A stretch of 64,000 nt of DNA from assembly GCA_015680685.1 (NCBI GenBank), contig MNCI01002923.1, positions 1,013,955 through 1,077,954 on the forward strand. Reading direction: 5' to 3'. The notes under the pieces are model-generated. The model made no database searches. It was not told the DNA's origin and saw nothing but the letters and a program-made list of their open reading frames with translations. The DNA comes from Gnetum montanum (taxonomy: Eukaryota > Streptophyta > Gnetopsida > Gnetales > Gnetaceae). Shown here piece by piece: positions 31,656-43,842 of the stretch. The position numbers were made by a program, and so were the translations under genes. Each line of letters begins with the position of its first letter. The stretch's first letter is position 1.

Positions 31656-33701
31656 TAAAACCTTTCCATGAGCCTAGGACAACTAGTACTCATGCTACCT
31701 TTGTTGGTGGACAACTTTGCTCTCTATGTTGAATCTCCTCCTTCCAACATAGTCATGGGGGAGAGGGCCACCAATGCTAACTATTCTCTTCCCTCAATTA
31801 TTTTTTTATTTTTGTTTTACATATTTTTTTTCATTTTTCTTATTTTTTTTTACACCATCGTTACCATTTTTTACTACTTCTTTGTTTGAGTGTTCGCTTG
31901 CTTTACTTTTATTCGTCTTACAATAAGTGCTCTTGATGGTGGATTGTCTTATGATGATGTTGATTGCTAATGTTTAGTTTTTACCTTTAAATTTCAATGA
32001 TAATACTAAGATATGGTTTCTTTTGATAAAATAGGCAATGAGTCCACATCATCCATGCATCCATTGAACTCTATGGTCTCCCTTTGTTTTGGAAGTGTGC
32101 TATCCCTTTTTCTAAATAAAATTTTTAATGAATTGGTGACTTGGTATTCTTCAAACCAAAGAAAGACTCAATGGTTGAAAAGGATGTCACTTCAAGGGGA
32201 TTTGATGCATTTGTGTTGGCTATGCTATTGGGTACTTGGATGTTTTATATTGTGTCTTCTACCATTCCAATATTGACCAAATATTAGGAAGTTGATTGAC
32301 TCAAAATAAGTCTTTACATGGTGTTGTTCTCACATTAAGAAAAACAACAACAACAAAAAAATAAACAAAGTGGAAATTCAAAGAACACCCCTTAGACATA
32401 ATAAGGAACTTTGGGCTACAAGCACTGGTTATGGCACTAGAAAGACATGTTACCCATGCCTGAAGGTTCCCTCTAACTAAGGTCCTATCTCACTTCCTAC
32501 TTCTCCATCTTGCTCTACTTGAAATTGTGGTGACTCCTTGTGGAAGAGTTCTTGTTGCTTCAGGAGGATGGATTAGTCAAGTGTGTTGATGCAAGGTCAC
32601 TGGAAGTGGTTAGGTTGAATCTGGATTTGGAATGACTAATATTCAGTCACATTAATCATATCATACACAAGGGACTCTACACAACCTTGCCCTTGGGATT
32701 TCATTCCATTTTCTCCCCTCATTTCATATTTCTTCCCATTTTCCACCTCATTGCTGATTATATGATTAGTCTATATCTTGGTTGACGCATTGTTATTCTT
32801 TGGTACATTCTTTTGGGTGAGTATTTAACCATTGTTTCCATATGTCAATTGTAGATCCTACAGACTCTTTGGTTGTGGGTTTTTCAAGGCATAAAAGGCA
32901 TGGGCCTACTTTGGGGAGGACCCACGAACATTCCTTTATGGTGTAATTGTTAAGTTCTTTCCCTTCAACATTCTTCATAATCAGCCAATTTCTCATTTCA
33001 TCCCCATCCATGACATCCATTTTATTGGTGTCATCATTGTTATTTCTCTCATATTTATTATTCCTTATATTCCTTTTCATGATATTGATACCAGAGGTTT
33101 GCTCTTAGTCATGGAGGTCCTGTGTCCCAAATTTTTTAGAAAATTCCAAACTTATCTCACCCCTACATCATAAACCTCTAACCTAATATCTGCCATACCC
33201 ACAACCCAACTAATGTGCTTTAAATATCGAGGCAAGGTATCAAATACATAATGATTTATCTATCCTTGCTAATTCATGACTGTGTTGTGTATGTAAATGG
33301 AGATTATATGAGCAATGGATTGGGCTAGGAGGGAGCACTCAAGATAGACTAGAGTTAGAACATTTACAAAAGGAAAAATTTTGGTCATGTGGCTATAGAT
33401 AAATAATGGAATGCACAATCTTAGCATCGATAGCAATGCACCTCATTTTCTTTTTTTTTTTGTTCTCTCTCTCTCTCTCTTTCTCTTAAAGCTACCGAAT
33501 AAAGGTCTGGATGTCATTTATGTATGGTGTTCACCATCATGGGTATGAACACCAATATTGTAATGTATTGTTGATCTATTCACCAGGTACTTTGAGTCTA
33601 TCATCCCGTTTCACCATCAATGTCATTCCTGAAATAATCCCATACCTTCCTAATATTTTGTAAGGAACTCAAGGATGAGTTTTCATTCAGTTGTGGGGGT
33701 A
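31656..33701 (+). other. Noncoding region after integrase and polypurine tract, Element B
   Basis: Starts with ATGGGGGAGAGGG (31755-31767) and T-rich tracts, as in Elements A and C. It contains a (TC)n microsatellite (about 33464-33486). It ends with GTTGTGGGGGTA (33690-33701) just before the 3' LTR, the likely polypurine tract. No counterpart of Element A's third frame is visible. A minus-strand ORF at 32793-33080 is not supported by a matching frame in Element A. Confidence 0.65.
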
Positions 33702-34495
33702 TGATGAACCACAATATCAGGACTGCAATATCACATTCGTGATATCAGGGCCTACCAAGCGATATTGGATATCTAATATTAGGACCTATCTCCTCACCTA
33801 TAAATAAGAGGTAGCTACACTTGGTTTGGAATAGATTAGTTAGACCCTTACCCAAACTCTTGCATTTTCTTCCTCTTAGAGTTAGAATTATTTCTGAGTG
33901 CCCACAGTAGGAGTCATAAAGTGAACAGATCTTTATTTGAGCATTGTGTACCTGAACAAACCTTGTGTATGACAATAAAGATGAACTTTACAATAGATTA
34001 ATTAATGTTAATTAGAATTAATTAATGTTAATTAGAATTAATTAATGCTTTCCTTAGTTAATTAATGTTTTTTCTCTCTCACCCTACAACTCTCCTAAGT
34101 AAGCACACTTAGTACTATCACTTCAAGCATGCGTGTAACGCTTGGTAATCCATTAACAATTAGTGTTTGGTAATCCCAGTAGTGTTGCACTAGTTCAGGA
34201 TGTGTACGGTAAGTGAGACCAGATGCTAGTGTTAGGACTAGTTAAAGCATAGTTGAGTAGTTAAATTAAATTAGTTACTTCATTATCTCTCTTCTCCCTT
34301 ATTAGCACCAGGACATAAAAATATAAAAGCCATAAAAATCATATACCTCAAGTTTACTTAATCATACAATCACGCTATCCAAGTAAGCTCTGGAAGACAA
34401 CAATTGATCAACCCATCCTTGTTCCATAAGGGCACATAACCACTTAGTCCTTGGAATTCGATAGATTATGCATGTATGCTCATATTCATATGGTG
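33702..34495 (+). repeat. 3' LTR of Element B, end cut by Element 2
   Basis: Begins TGATGAACCACAATATCAGG and follows the 5' LTR to CATATTCATATGG. The last ~50 bases of the LTR are replaced by Element 2 at 34496. The TATA box is near 33799. It differs from the 5' LTR mainly by transitions and by one extra AATTAATGTTAATTAG unit near 34005-34035. Confidence 0.87.
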
Positions 34496-36182
34496 TGATG
34501 TCTAAAAGTGTTGGTGGCTAGAACACTAAGAGGTCAGTGGGCATACAACTGAACTACGAATTCGTATGAGGGTCATGTTAAGAAATGAAAACAAGGTTCC
34601 TTGAATAGTCTAGTCAATCAGATAGGGACTTACGTGGTGTGAGAATGACCATTTGTGAGAATGGTTTATACTATGTTACATGCAGGCATCAGGTCTGGCT
34701 AAGCTAGAGCATAGCAGGGTGTCCTAACCTTAGAACAATAATGTAAACATCCAGATACATATGAAAAAAGTGAGAAAATACAAGTGATATGTTGATACCA
34801 AAGAGAAATGCAACATAATTTGAGAACAGAAGTGCACCACCCCAAAAGGGGAAGTGTAGCTAATTCTAAAATGGTATCAAAAGGTACATAGTGTATAACA
34901 AGCATAGTTAGAGCATAGTCATAGTCTCAGTGGTGTCAAGCCATGAAGTTTGGTGCTCACTATGATGAATTGTGCCTACCAGGTTTGTCGCCACGTTGTA
35001 CCATGTGATGTTCTATAGGGCTACAATGGGGTTGCAATGTACCATGAAATGTAGCTATGTCTCTTTGTTAGTGTGTTTTTCTTTGGGTCTTGTTCACCCA
35101 TAGAGCTAAGTGCCAAGATGCCAAAGTGCCAAATGCCAAATGAAAGTGTCAACTACCCCACTGGTGAAAAATGAAAGCCAATCCCCTAAAACATTGGGGC
35201 GTAGGGATATTTATAAGGCTAGGGTTAGCCCAAAATGTAGATTGGGTGCCACGTGACAATGTGGTAGGTGGAACCACAAGAAAAATCTCACAAAAATTTC
35301 TAAGTCTGGAGGTGACCAAAAAAAGTTCAAAAATTTTTCTAACTTTGGCGACTACACTTGTCCCATGTTACGTGTAGGACATGGAACACTAGCTGCTACA
35401 ATCATCCTATGTTACATGTAGGACACTGGACACTAGCCATGGAAATGGTATAGCATGGACACTTAGAAGAATTTGATGAAGATTATAATCCTTGTTCTTG
35501 TTACGCTAGCTATACTCTGGAGTGTAGCAGGAGGGATGGCCCCAAGAGTTAGAAAATCTGTCAAATGTGTCTTCCATGCTAAGATAGCTTAACACTTAGG
35601 TAAAACTTGTCACTAAAAAGTATGCTACATTGGCTATGATCTAGAGCATAGCAAGGTTAATGGGAGCATAGTACAACACTTAAAAAATTCTACAAAACTA
35701 GTCATTTGTGTGCTGGTTACGCATGCCATGCTCTAGAGCATAGCAACTATAGTGCCAAGCATAACAACTACAATGTTGAGTGTAACAGTGACAGTGTCAG
35801 GTGTAATAGCTACAATGTTGGGCATAATAGCTACAATGTCACTATAGAGTGTAACTATAGTGCCAGGTGTAGCACAATACTTCAAAAAAATTTTGCAACT
35901 ACTATTGACACGTCGAAAATTTTGCAAAATAGGCCTTCATGCATGCTACATTGGCTATGTTGGGGAGCATAGCACGTACACTTAGAAAAATTTGCTAAGT
36001 TTTGACACTTAAAAAATTTTTAGAAAGTTTCATCATTTTAACATGTAGAAAAATTTTTCAAATCTAGTAATTGAAGTTGACTACACTCAACACTTAGAAA
36101 AATTTGAGCAAAGTGCCACTATATTGACAATTAGCCAAATTTGTGGTTGAGATGTTGAGACTTGAAAATTTGTGGTGTTTCA
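34496..36182 (-). repeat. 3' LTR of Element 2
   Basis: In element sense it runs from TGAAACACCACAAATTTTC (36182) to 34496. It is a direct repeat of 40994-42163 over their common part. U3 contains ACACTTAGAAAAATTT-type units (35970-36120) and GCTCTAGAGCATAGC palindromes (near 35640 and 35730). The TATA box TTATAAATA is on the minus strand near 35208-35216. There is also a local run of short units built on AGCTACAATGT (35745-35880). Confidence 0.87.
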
Positions 36183-36199
36183 ATGGTCCCTCTTTGTCT
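36183..36199 (-). other. Polypurine tract of Element 2
   Basis: Minus strand AGACAAAGAGGGACCAT directly before the 3' LTR start. It matches the Element 1 tract CAAAGAGGGGCCAA. Confidence 0.78.
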
Positions 36200-37435
36200 A
36201 TGTTTAGAGGAGTGACTCAAGAGATGTCCATAAAGAATTGCAAAACACCATAGCATATGTGGCACCAACATTGCTTTTCAATACCTAATCAGATGATGCT
36301 TCACCATGCTCAAGAGTGCTAAGGAAATAAGGGTATGTTGAGGGACAAGTGGTATAGGTAATGCTAGGGAGATGAAATGTAAATAGTGAAAATGAAATGC
36401 AAATAATGGATCATGATGTAAAATGCGAAGTCAGCACGGTTGACAGTGACCATGGAATGGAGTGGCTTGCCCTTGAAGTGTTGACCTCTTATCGAAGTTC
36501 TCATGAGAGAGTCAAAGTAGATCTAAGTCAAGGTCGATTGCAAAATTGCAACGCTATCAATTTGCTTGGGGACGTGTTTTTTTATATTCTCCTTTTCATT
36601 TTATTTTGTTTTTATGTTTTTTTTTCTTTTCTTTCTTCTTTTTTTTATTTTTTTCTTTTTTTTCTTTGCTTTACTATGAGGCAAACCCTCGTTAGGTTTA
36701 GTTTACTATTGATTTCTAGCTGCAAGGTGTGGGCTATTGAGTAGATGGGCTTTATTTTTATGCAACTACATTGCATCTATAGGATAGGTGTTTCCTCCCC
36801 AGGATGAGTTGTGTTATATCCACTTGGACATTGACTAGCCAATACAAGCTCCCCACGGGATGAGTTATGATACGTTTGCCATGGGTTCTATAGTTGACGT
36901 GAAGAGAATGCCATGTGTGTAACCATGTGTATGCATTAGAGGGATGTGAAATTGTGAGTATGTAGGGGGTGAGATGCTATTAGGATGAAGGAGTGGATTT
37001 GCATAGGCTATAATGGAATGAAAGGGATGTGCACTCTTGAGTGGCTTAACCAGTCCAATCATGCACATCGAAGCAATGTGATGACTTGTTGCTGCGATGA
37101 GATGCATCTCTGCATGACTACCTATGAGGCTTCATCTTGCAAACACAACTCTAAGAAGATAATAAAATCACACAACATGAAATGCAAGTGCAAATGCCAA
37201 ATGTGAAGATGTTGCAAGTGTTGGATGTGAAGATGTTGCAAATGCTTGAAAAAAAAACTATGTCAGTTGCAAGTGCTTAGGAAGCTAGTGAAAGTGCTAG
37301 AGTGATGATGCTACAAGTGCTCCAAGGCTACATTGATGGTAGGTACTCTAAAATATCAACAAAATGATGGGAGGTGATGATGCTGTGAGTGCCCCAAGGG
37401 TTTCACTAATGGTAGGTGCTCCAACAGATCATGAA
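36200..37435 (-). other. Noncoding 3' internal region of Element 2
   Basis: No gene seen. It includes a plus-strand T-rich tract (36570-36670). The stretch around 36780-37150 is the uninterrupted counterpart of Element D's 1.5-1.6 kb plus 10.1-10.4 kb sequence, and serves as the empty-site reference for Element 1. Repeats of CAAGTGCT-type words occur near 37210-37440. Confidence 0.6.
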
Positions 37436-37640
37436 CATGCTAGTTTAAATTCCTAATAGACCATGAACCTAGTTTAAGATCTTGGCAAATCATGATGTGC
37501 TAGTTTATAGTCCTAGTAGACTATTGGATTCCAATTTAATGTTGTAGAAAATGGTGGATGTTGTGCTAGTTTAATGTCATAACCCAAGGATGATCTGTGC
37601 TAGTTTATAGTCATAGTGGACTATCTATGCCAGTCATTTG
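37436..37640 (-). repeat. Tandem hairpin-type repeat array, Element 2 3' region
   Basis: Plus-strand units such as GCTAGTTTATAGTCCTAGTA followed by GACTAT (near 37498) and GCTAGTTTATAGTCATAGTG (near 37598), with degenerate units between. ATAGTC and GACTAT can pair around a 6-base loop. It occupies the same position as the arrays of Elements 1 and D. Confidence 0.8.
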
Positions 37641-37984
37641 TGTCATGGTGGAAAAGTGCTTACCTTGCTTGTGTGAGATGTGATTGTGCATGTGTAGTCA
37701 TGCTATGTGCTTGTAAGATCCTACAAAAATCAACTACAAAAGCAACATCAAGGAGCACCTATCATAAATAGAGTTAAAATGCAGAAATGACAAGAAAGTA
37801 ATGCAAAAAGTGATAGTTTTAGGCCATTTTAGGCTATGGGCTAGTTTAAGGCCTTTTGGATCATGTGTTTTTGTAGTTTTATTCTTTTTATGAATTTTTT
37901 ATGTTTTTCAAATGCAATGCATAAGCTAAGTGGATGGATGTGTAAACAAAGTAAAAAATGTGTGAAAAAAATGAAATGAATGAT

Positions 37985-40594
37985 CTAAGAAAGTAGGAAA
38001 AATGTAAATGTGTAGGCTAGTGTGATGTAAATGAAAATCAAAAAGACATGGAAAATGGAGGCAAAGGGTAGGTAGGTGCTTAGTGCATTTTTGACTAAGG
38101 GAAAGTCTTGGTCATGTAGTTACTTCCTAACTAGGCATGGATTAGGGGGCACACAAGGCTTAGGATCCTCTAGGAGGTTGTTGGCTTCAACCACTCATTT
38201 GGGTGTGTTAGCCTTAGGCATTACATTAGTTGCCATAGGCACATCACAAAGAAACTACACCTTTGACACTTGCTTCATGTCTATGTTGTGGACAACTAGA
38301 GAGGAGGTGTTATCACTATGGATGATAACTTGACCACCTTCATATGGAAGGTGAAATTCTTGATGGATGGAAGAGGAGACAACCTATAGTTGAGCTAGCT
38401 AAGGCTTGCCTAGGATTAGGTTAAATCCTGGCATCTCCTCTATGATAGTAAAATTTGTGCTAGTGAGGAATTGCTCTCCTACCATGAAGGATAAGTTGAT
38501 TGTACCCCTGTCAGTGACGCATGATCCATTGAAGGATTTTAGATAAGTAGTTTTGGTTGGCTTGATTTGTTGCTGCACCATCATTAACATGCATTCTACA
38601 GATGGTGCACTACCCAACACATATGCTAATGGATAGTTGAGCTATAGTGACCTCCCCTCATTTAGGGTTGACCTTGACTGCATGATCATGAAATTCTAGG
38701 GATGTTGAACCTAATTCTTGTGGTGCAGGGGGAAACATTGCAGCACATATGGATGCCTCATCTATAGGAATGTCATCTATAATAGGAATGGAGGCTAACA
38801 TTTCATCCAAGGATTGGTGATGAGTAGATGAGGTCATGACTAGGTTGTACAAGCTCAACATTATGTTCTTTTTCTTGAGCATTTGTTTCACTTAGCTTAG
38901 TTTAGCTACAAAGTCCTTATCATCAGTCATTATGTTGGCCTTGACTTCCTTCATGCAGCTTGAGAGATAGATCTCTCATAGAGGGGACTTGGGCTTGGCT
39001 TGCTTTACTTGCTTGGGGGCAGGGGTCCTAGTGTTCAATTGTCACTTATTAGTTATAGCCTTTGCTTTAGCCATGGGGGGTCATGATGCACTCATTCATC
39101 ATCTTGTGTTGTCATTTAGAAGGCCTACTTAGGTTGTTAGTAGGGTTAGCCCTTGAAGGAGTGGAGATACAACCCTATGGTTAGGCCTACTCCTTCAAGG
39201 GCTAGGTAATACAATGTGAACTTGATGAAGTTATTCACTACATCCTTGAAGATGACTAGTAGGTGTGTCTCTACTAGGGGTTCATGTATTTCACTCAATG
39301 CAGCATTCCAACATTGGAGGAATTTTGGCACAAGCTCTAGGGGCCCTTTCTTGACCTACATGAGCTAGTCATGGGTTTCTTCAAGCTTTAGGTTGTACCT
39401 AAAGTGTGTCACAAAATGGCTTATGAGATCCTTCAAAGAAGAGATTGAGGCCTTGGCTAGCACACGATACAAGTCTAAGGCCTTACTAATGAGTGACCTG
39501 GGAAACACGCACATGATGACGTGTGGCTAGACTTGAAGGAGTAGGCACTTAGATCGAAATGTGACCAAGTGTGCATTGGGGTCCCATTCACCATTGTACT
39601 TAGTGAGTTGAGGCAACTATACCCTAGTTGGAAGAGTTAGAGGTGCTACTATAGAACTTATGGAATCATCCTAGTATAAGTTCACCATCTTGAAGGTTTC
39701 AGAGGAGGTACCCTTGAGTCATTTGATCTCCTCCATCAAGCCTTGGATTAACTAGAATGTCTAATCCAAGCTTGGAAATGTGCTTGCTGGTTGCATTGGC
39801 TAGGCTTTCATTAGTCGTACAACATAGGCTCGAATTGTTGGTTGTGGAGTTTTCCAGTTTAACATCATAGAAAACGAGCATTGCCAGTTTAATGTCATAG
39901 TGGATGATTGTTGATGTCTTGGCTGAGGGATGGACATGGTGACCAAGGTGGACCACACATTAGTGGGTTGGAAAGACATCGTGAACATTAATAATACAAG
40001 TAGGACATAAGATGCTTGAGTCATCTGGGGCTGGGAGGTGGCCCTTGTGTGAGCATAGGGTTGGGCAAATGTAGTGGTTGCTTGCTAGGAAGGTTGAATT
40101 GGCATGGTTACCATCTTAGAGAGGATGGATGGACCAAACCAAGGAGGAGCTATACTAGGAAGTGGTTGTTGGAAGATAGTGTAGAGGGGGCTCTCGCATT
40201 TGGAGCAAGCCTCAAACTCATCTTCTTCCTCCTGTGAGGCTTCCTTGTAGGTTATTCCTTAATCATGCTTGTTTGCATAGATGAGTTGGGACAACAACTA
40301 GTGGTAGGACTTTGTGAGTGGGATTATGTCAAACAAGGTAGGTTTGTACTCTTGTCCATCCTGATGGACTTGTTCGTAATCTTGTTTTGCCTCTAAGTTG
40401 AGGTAATCCACTGGTAATCCTTCTTGGATTTTGGCACAAACAAAATTGTATTGTTCATGGCTTAGTGCAACATGCTTTGTATGGATCTTAATGTCAATTA
40501 TGTTAGATACCGACATGGAAGGTTGATTTGGATTCATGTTCACAAGTTGGGTTGTGAGAGTTGCTACTTGAAAAAAAATGGCCAACTTTGACAA
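37985..40594 (-). pseudogene. gag-protease of Element 2
   Basis: Start at 40594 or the downstream Met at 40537. It has an N-terminal domain with QYNFVCAKIQEGLPVDYLNL and DIIP like Element 1, then a decayed capsid core (KFLQCWNAALSEIHEPLVET near 39270). Near 39205 the frame jumps from LYYLA directly to the segment matching Element 1 around 5790. About 1 kb of gag, with the knuckle and the Pro-rich repeats, is therefore missing. Protease: KVNPK, a D-x-G region reading NDGAATN, SFNGSCVTDRGTINLSFMVG and GFNLILGKPW (38410-38690). The tail is strongly hydrophobic (FASIFHVFLIFIYITLAY) and stops at 37985. There are many stops and at least one frame change. Confidence 0.8.
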
Positions 40595-40965
40595 CTACAA
40601 AAAAATGACTAAGTATTTTGGTAGCAAAAAAATGGCTAATCATAAAAATGTAGAAAAATGGCTAAGTGTAAAAATGTAGAAAAATGACTAAGTATGGAAA
40701 TTGCAAAAAAAAAAAAATTCACTAAGTGTAAAACCATAGAAAATTTGGCTAAGTATGAAAATGCAAAAAAAATGTTAAGTATGAAAATGCAGAAAAAATG
40801 TTAAGTATGAAAATGTAGAAAAAATGCTAAGTATGAAAGTTGCTAAAAATGGCTAACTCTAGTGCTATGCTTGCTATGCTCTAAGAACTTGTTATGCTCT
40901 CTAGAGCATCTAGAGTTTTTTTATGCTCTAAAAAATGCTAAGTATGAAAATGTAGAAGGAAATGG
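40560..40965 (-). repeat. Leader repeat array between primer site and gag (Element 2)
   Basis: About 12 loose units of the type AAAAATGCTAAGTATGAAAA / AAAATGGCTAAGTGT on the plus strand, followed by GCTCTAGAGCAT-type words near 40895-40930. The same words (ACACTTAG with A-rich flanks; GCTCTAGAGC) characterise this element's own U3 but not Element 1's. Confidence 0.8.
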
Positions 40966-40970
40966 TGAGC

Positions 40971-40986
40971 TATCCTTCTAGCACCA
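40971..40986 (-). other. Primer binding site, tRNA-Asn type, decayed (Element 2)
   Basis: Plus strand TATCCTTCTAGCACCA, against CTCCTTCTAGCGCCA in Element 1. The G-to-A change in GCGCCA is the CpG-type decay seen elsewhere. It lies seven bases inside the LTR. Confidence 0.7.
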
Positions 40987-40993
40987 AAAATTA

Positions 40994-42163
40994 TGACATT
41001 TGAAAACATCAGTGGTTGGAACATTGAAAGGTTAGCAGGCATACAGCCTAACCTCAAATCCATGTGAGGGCCATATTGACAAATGGAAATGAGATGCCTT
41101 GAATGATCTGGTCGATCAGACAGGGACTTATGTGATGTTAGAACAACCATTTGTGAGAAGGGTTTATACTACATTATGCATGGGCATTGAGTTCAGCTAA
41201 GCTAGAGCATAAATGGGTGTTTTAGCTTGAGAATAGTGAAGTAAACATGCAAATATGTATGAAAAAGCAAGAAAATACAAGTGTTATGCTAAATACCAAA
41301 GAGAAATTCTTGTGAAATGCAACAGAATTTGAGAATAAAAGTGCACCACCCTAGAAGGGGGAGCATAGCTAATTCTAAAAGAGTTTCAATAGGCACACAA
41401 TGTACAATAGGCACAATGGGAGGATAGTCACAGTCTCAGTGGTGTTGAGCCATGAAGTCTAATGCTTGCTGTGATGACCTATTCCTATCAAGTTGGTTGC
41501 CATGATGTACCATGCGATGTTCTGTAGGGTTGCAACAAGGCTACAGTGTACCATGCAGTTTAGCTATGTCTCTCTACCGATGTGGTGTGCTTTGGGTCTT
41601 GTTCACCCACGAAGCTAAGTGCCAAGATGTGAATGTGCCAAATGCCAAATGAAAGTGTCAACTTCCACACTAGTAAAAAATGGAAGAAAACCCCCTAAAA
41701 CATTGGGGTGTAGGGGTATCTATAGGGCTATGATTAGCCCAAAATGTAGATTGGGTGCCACATAGCAGTGTGGTATGTGGGACCATGAGAAAAAACTCAA
41801 AAAAATTTCTATGTCTGGAGGTGACCAGAAAAAGTTAAAAAAATTTTCTAACTCTAGCCACTACGCTTGTCCCATGTTACATGCAAGACACAGGACGATG
41901 GCTACTATGCTCATCCCATGTAATTTGTAGGATATGAAACACTAGCTAGGGATAGGACATAGCATGGACACTTAGAAGAATCTAGTGAGTACTATCATCT
42001 TTGTTCTTATTACACTAGCTACACTTTAGAGTGTAGCAGGAGGGGAGGCCTCAAGAGTTAGAAAATTTGCTAAATGACTCTTCCATACTAAGCTAGCTTG
42101 ATAGCTTTTGGCTTGGCACTTAGGCAAAACTTTCCACGGAAAAGTATGCTACATTGGCTATGC
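40994..42163 (-). repeat. 5' LTR of Element 2, truncated
   Basis: Matches 34496 to about 35640 of the partner LTR. It stops after AAAGTATGCTACATTGGCTATG, so roughly 540 bases of U3 are missing. The junction is followed by about 30 unassigned bases and then an Athila-type LTR end. A deletion joined the two. Confidence 0.8.
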
Positions 42164-42194
42164 ACATCCTCTGATGGCATGCATGGTGGCTAAA

Positions 42195-42659
42195 CTAAGC
42201 TAGATTAAGTAGCAATTAATTAAACACATAAGTATGACCACTTTGAGCATGTGCATGACAATTGGTAATCCTAGTAATGCTTAACATTTGGTAACCTAGC
42301 AGCATTATATGTATTCATGATGTGTATGAAAAGTAGAACCAAATGTTTATGTTAGGATTAGCTAGGTGTAGTTAGTTAGATTAAGTTTAGTGATTAAATT
42401 ACTTCATTTTTTTCATCCTTTATTTTAAGAACCCAAAACTTAAAACATAAGAACAATAAAAATCATATGCCTTGGTTACACTTAATTATACCTTTGCATA
42501 TCACAAATGTAATTGGGAAGAAAATAAATGACTATTAGAATAAGTTCACTTCCTAGAGGCTAGTGTACCAGAAGACATAGAGTCCATGGAATTTGATTGG
42601 ATCATGCATGAATGCTTAGTGATTTGTATGGTTAAGCATAGGCATGCTTTCTGCTCATC
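42195..42659 (+). repeat. Athila-type LTR end fragment
   Basis: Diverged copy of the second half of the Element B LTR: CACATAAGTATGACCACTTTG, TTGGTAATCCTAGTAATG, and at the end GGATCATGCATGAATGCT to CTGCTCATC. No primer site follows, so it is the end of a 3' LTR. It could be Element A's own 3' LTR after a deletion, but this is inference. Confidence 0.65.
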
Positions 42660-42824
42660 TTCTTTCATAATTTCCTATCCTATCTATCCCATTCTACTTT
42701 ATGTGCTCAACACAACTGGTGAGGTTGTTGAGTCACTAAATATCTCATTACTTCATGTGAGGGTTTGATTGAATGTATTATTGAGTGGGATAGGGAGGGG
42801 TTACTTCAAAAAAATATTATATAT

Positions 42825-43480
42825 GGCATAATTTTTAGCCATACAATATTTATTCATGTCCTACTTCTGTGAGATAGCATCATAATCATGATTGGTGTAT
42901 GGACAAAACAACTTCTACTTTCCTATACTATATTCCTCTTTTATTCCTCTCATCCCCTTTCCTCATTTGTTTCCATTTCTCTCTATATGTAGCATCAATA
43001 AGGCTAAATGAGTATCTCTTCCTTGATGTAGTAAGAAAATGTTGAGTGTAGAGTGACATAAGAAATGTGAAATTTTCATATGAGTGAGATGAAAGAGAGG
43101 TCAACTCTAGGGATCTAGTTGTATGTCACTTTTGTGACACAACATCCCACCATTGGTGTATTAGCTATGTTGTTAACATTCTTTTCCTACTTTTTTATTT
43201 CTCTATATTTTTTACTTTTCACTATCTCTCTTCCTTTCTCTATCCTTTTCTCTTTTCCTACTCTATATTGATGAGGCCAAATGAGTGTCTATAGTTTATT
43301 CCAGTGAGGATGTAATTAAGAGAAGTGAGTGAGCTAGAAAGTGCTATATCTACATTTTTGGTGTGATTTCTAGAATCTAGCCACATTCCACTTTTATAAT
43401 GTAGCACTCCATCATAGATGTATTAGAAATGTCCTATGCTTTCTTACCTATCATCCTACTTTGTCTAATTCTATTGTAGA
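42825..43480 (+). repeat. Imperfect tandem repeat, about 265-bp period
   Basis: Three diverged units. Recurring landmarks are AGGCTAAATGAGTATCT (near 43003) with AGGCCAAATGAGTGTCT (near 43272), and a block with a dinucleotide-rich TTTCTCTAT tract. Blocks at 42840, 43130 and 43390 share a GATGTATTAG-like end. No coding was seen. It lies just upstream of the Copia-type polypurine tract. Confidence 0.55.
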
Positions 43481-43539
43481 TACCTACTAGCTCATGTCTT
43501 TTCTTGATGAATTCTCCTTCAACTCTTCAGTAGTATCCA

Positions 43540-43842
43540 CCAAGAGGGAGTATTGTTATCTGTACTTTGACTTTTTCTACATAAGTCAAAAACTTGGATA
43601 CATTCTATAGCTTTTCAATACTTAAGGTCATCTTCAATAATTTGGATTTAATGTTTTGCATCATCTACAATGTAGTTTCTACATTTTTATCTCTAGCCTA
43701 ATAGAAATGATATTTCACATCATCAATAGTATTATTTTTGGCTCTTCATCAAATTCTAATGTTTGATGTCAACTTCAACCTTCATTTTGTCTCTAACTTT
43801 TGACGTCTAGTGTCAAATGTACTTTTTATGTCTAATATTAAG
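43540..43842 (+). repeat. Copia-type polypurine tract and first part of a 3' LTR, split by Element E
   Basis: CCAAGAGGGAGTAT (43540-43553) followed by TGTTATCTGTACTTTG resembles the usual polypurine tract/LTR junction of plant Copia elements. The LTR sequence runs to 43842 and continues at 50283, after the Element E insertion. It shares repeated TTTGACATCAACTT- and AATGTTTAGTGTC-like words on both sides. The Copia coding region is not recognisable upstream. Confidence 0.55.
43838..43842. repeat. Left target-site duplication of Element E (TTAAG)
   Basis: Identical to TTAAG at 50278-50282, directly outside both LTRs. Confidence 0.9.

Larger units (their letters stand above)
24561..34495 (+). 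mobile_element. Element B: Athila-like Ty3/gypsy retrotransposon with both LTRs
   Basis: 5' LTR (24561-25395), primer site, gag-protease (25534-28665), RT-RNase H (28810-30437), integrase (30438-31655), a 2-kb noncoding region, polypurine tract and 3' LTR (33702-34495). The 3' LTR lacks its last ~50 bases because Element 2 lies there. It sits inside the third frame of Element A. All coding parts carry stops or frameshifts and the catalytic residues are damaged, so it is dead. Confidence 0.88.
34496..42163 (-). mobile_element. Element 2: gag-protease-only LTR retrotransposon, right LTR truncated
   Basis: Same order as Element 1 on the minus strand: truncated 5' LTR (42163-40994), decayed primer site, A-rich leader array, gag-protease (40594-37985), hairpin array, noncoding 3' region, polypurine tract and full 3' LTR (36182-34496). 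It is inserted in Element B's 3' LTR. There is no RT or integrase. Part of gag is deleted relative to Element 1. Its LTRs resemble the solo LTR and the D LTR more than those of Element 1. Confidence 0.87.

Noticed and set aside
35706-35972. Frame with repeated ECNSYNVGHNSYNV-like units
   Set aside because: Encoded by short tandem repeats in the Element 2 LTR; not seen in the partner LTR.
40560-40965. Possible CRISPR-like array because of regularly spaced short repeats
   Set aside because: Units are imperfect, A-rich and without unique spacers, and they lie in a retrotransposon leader of a plant genome.
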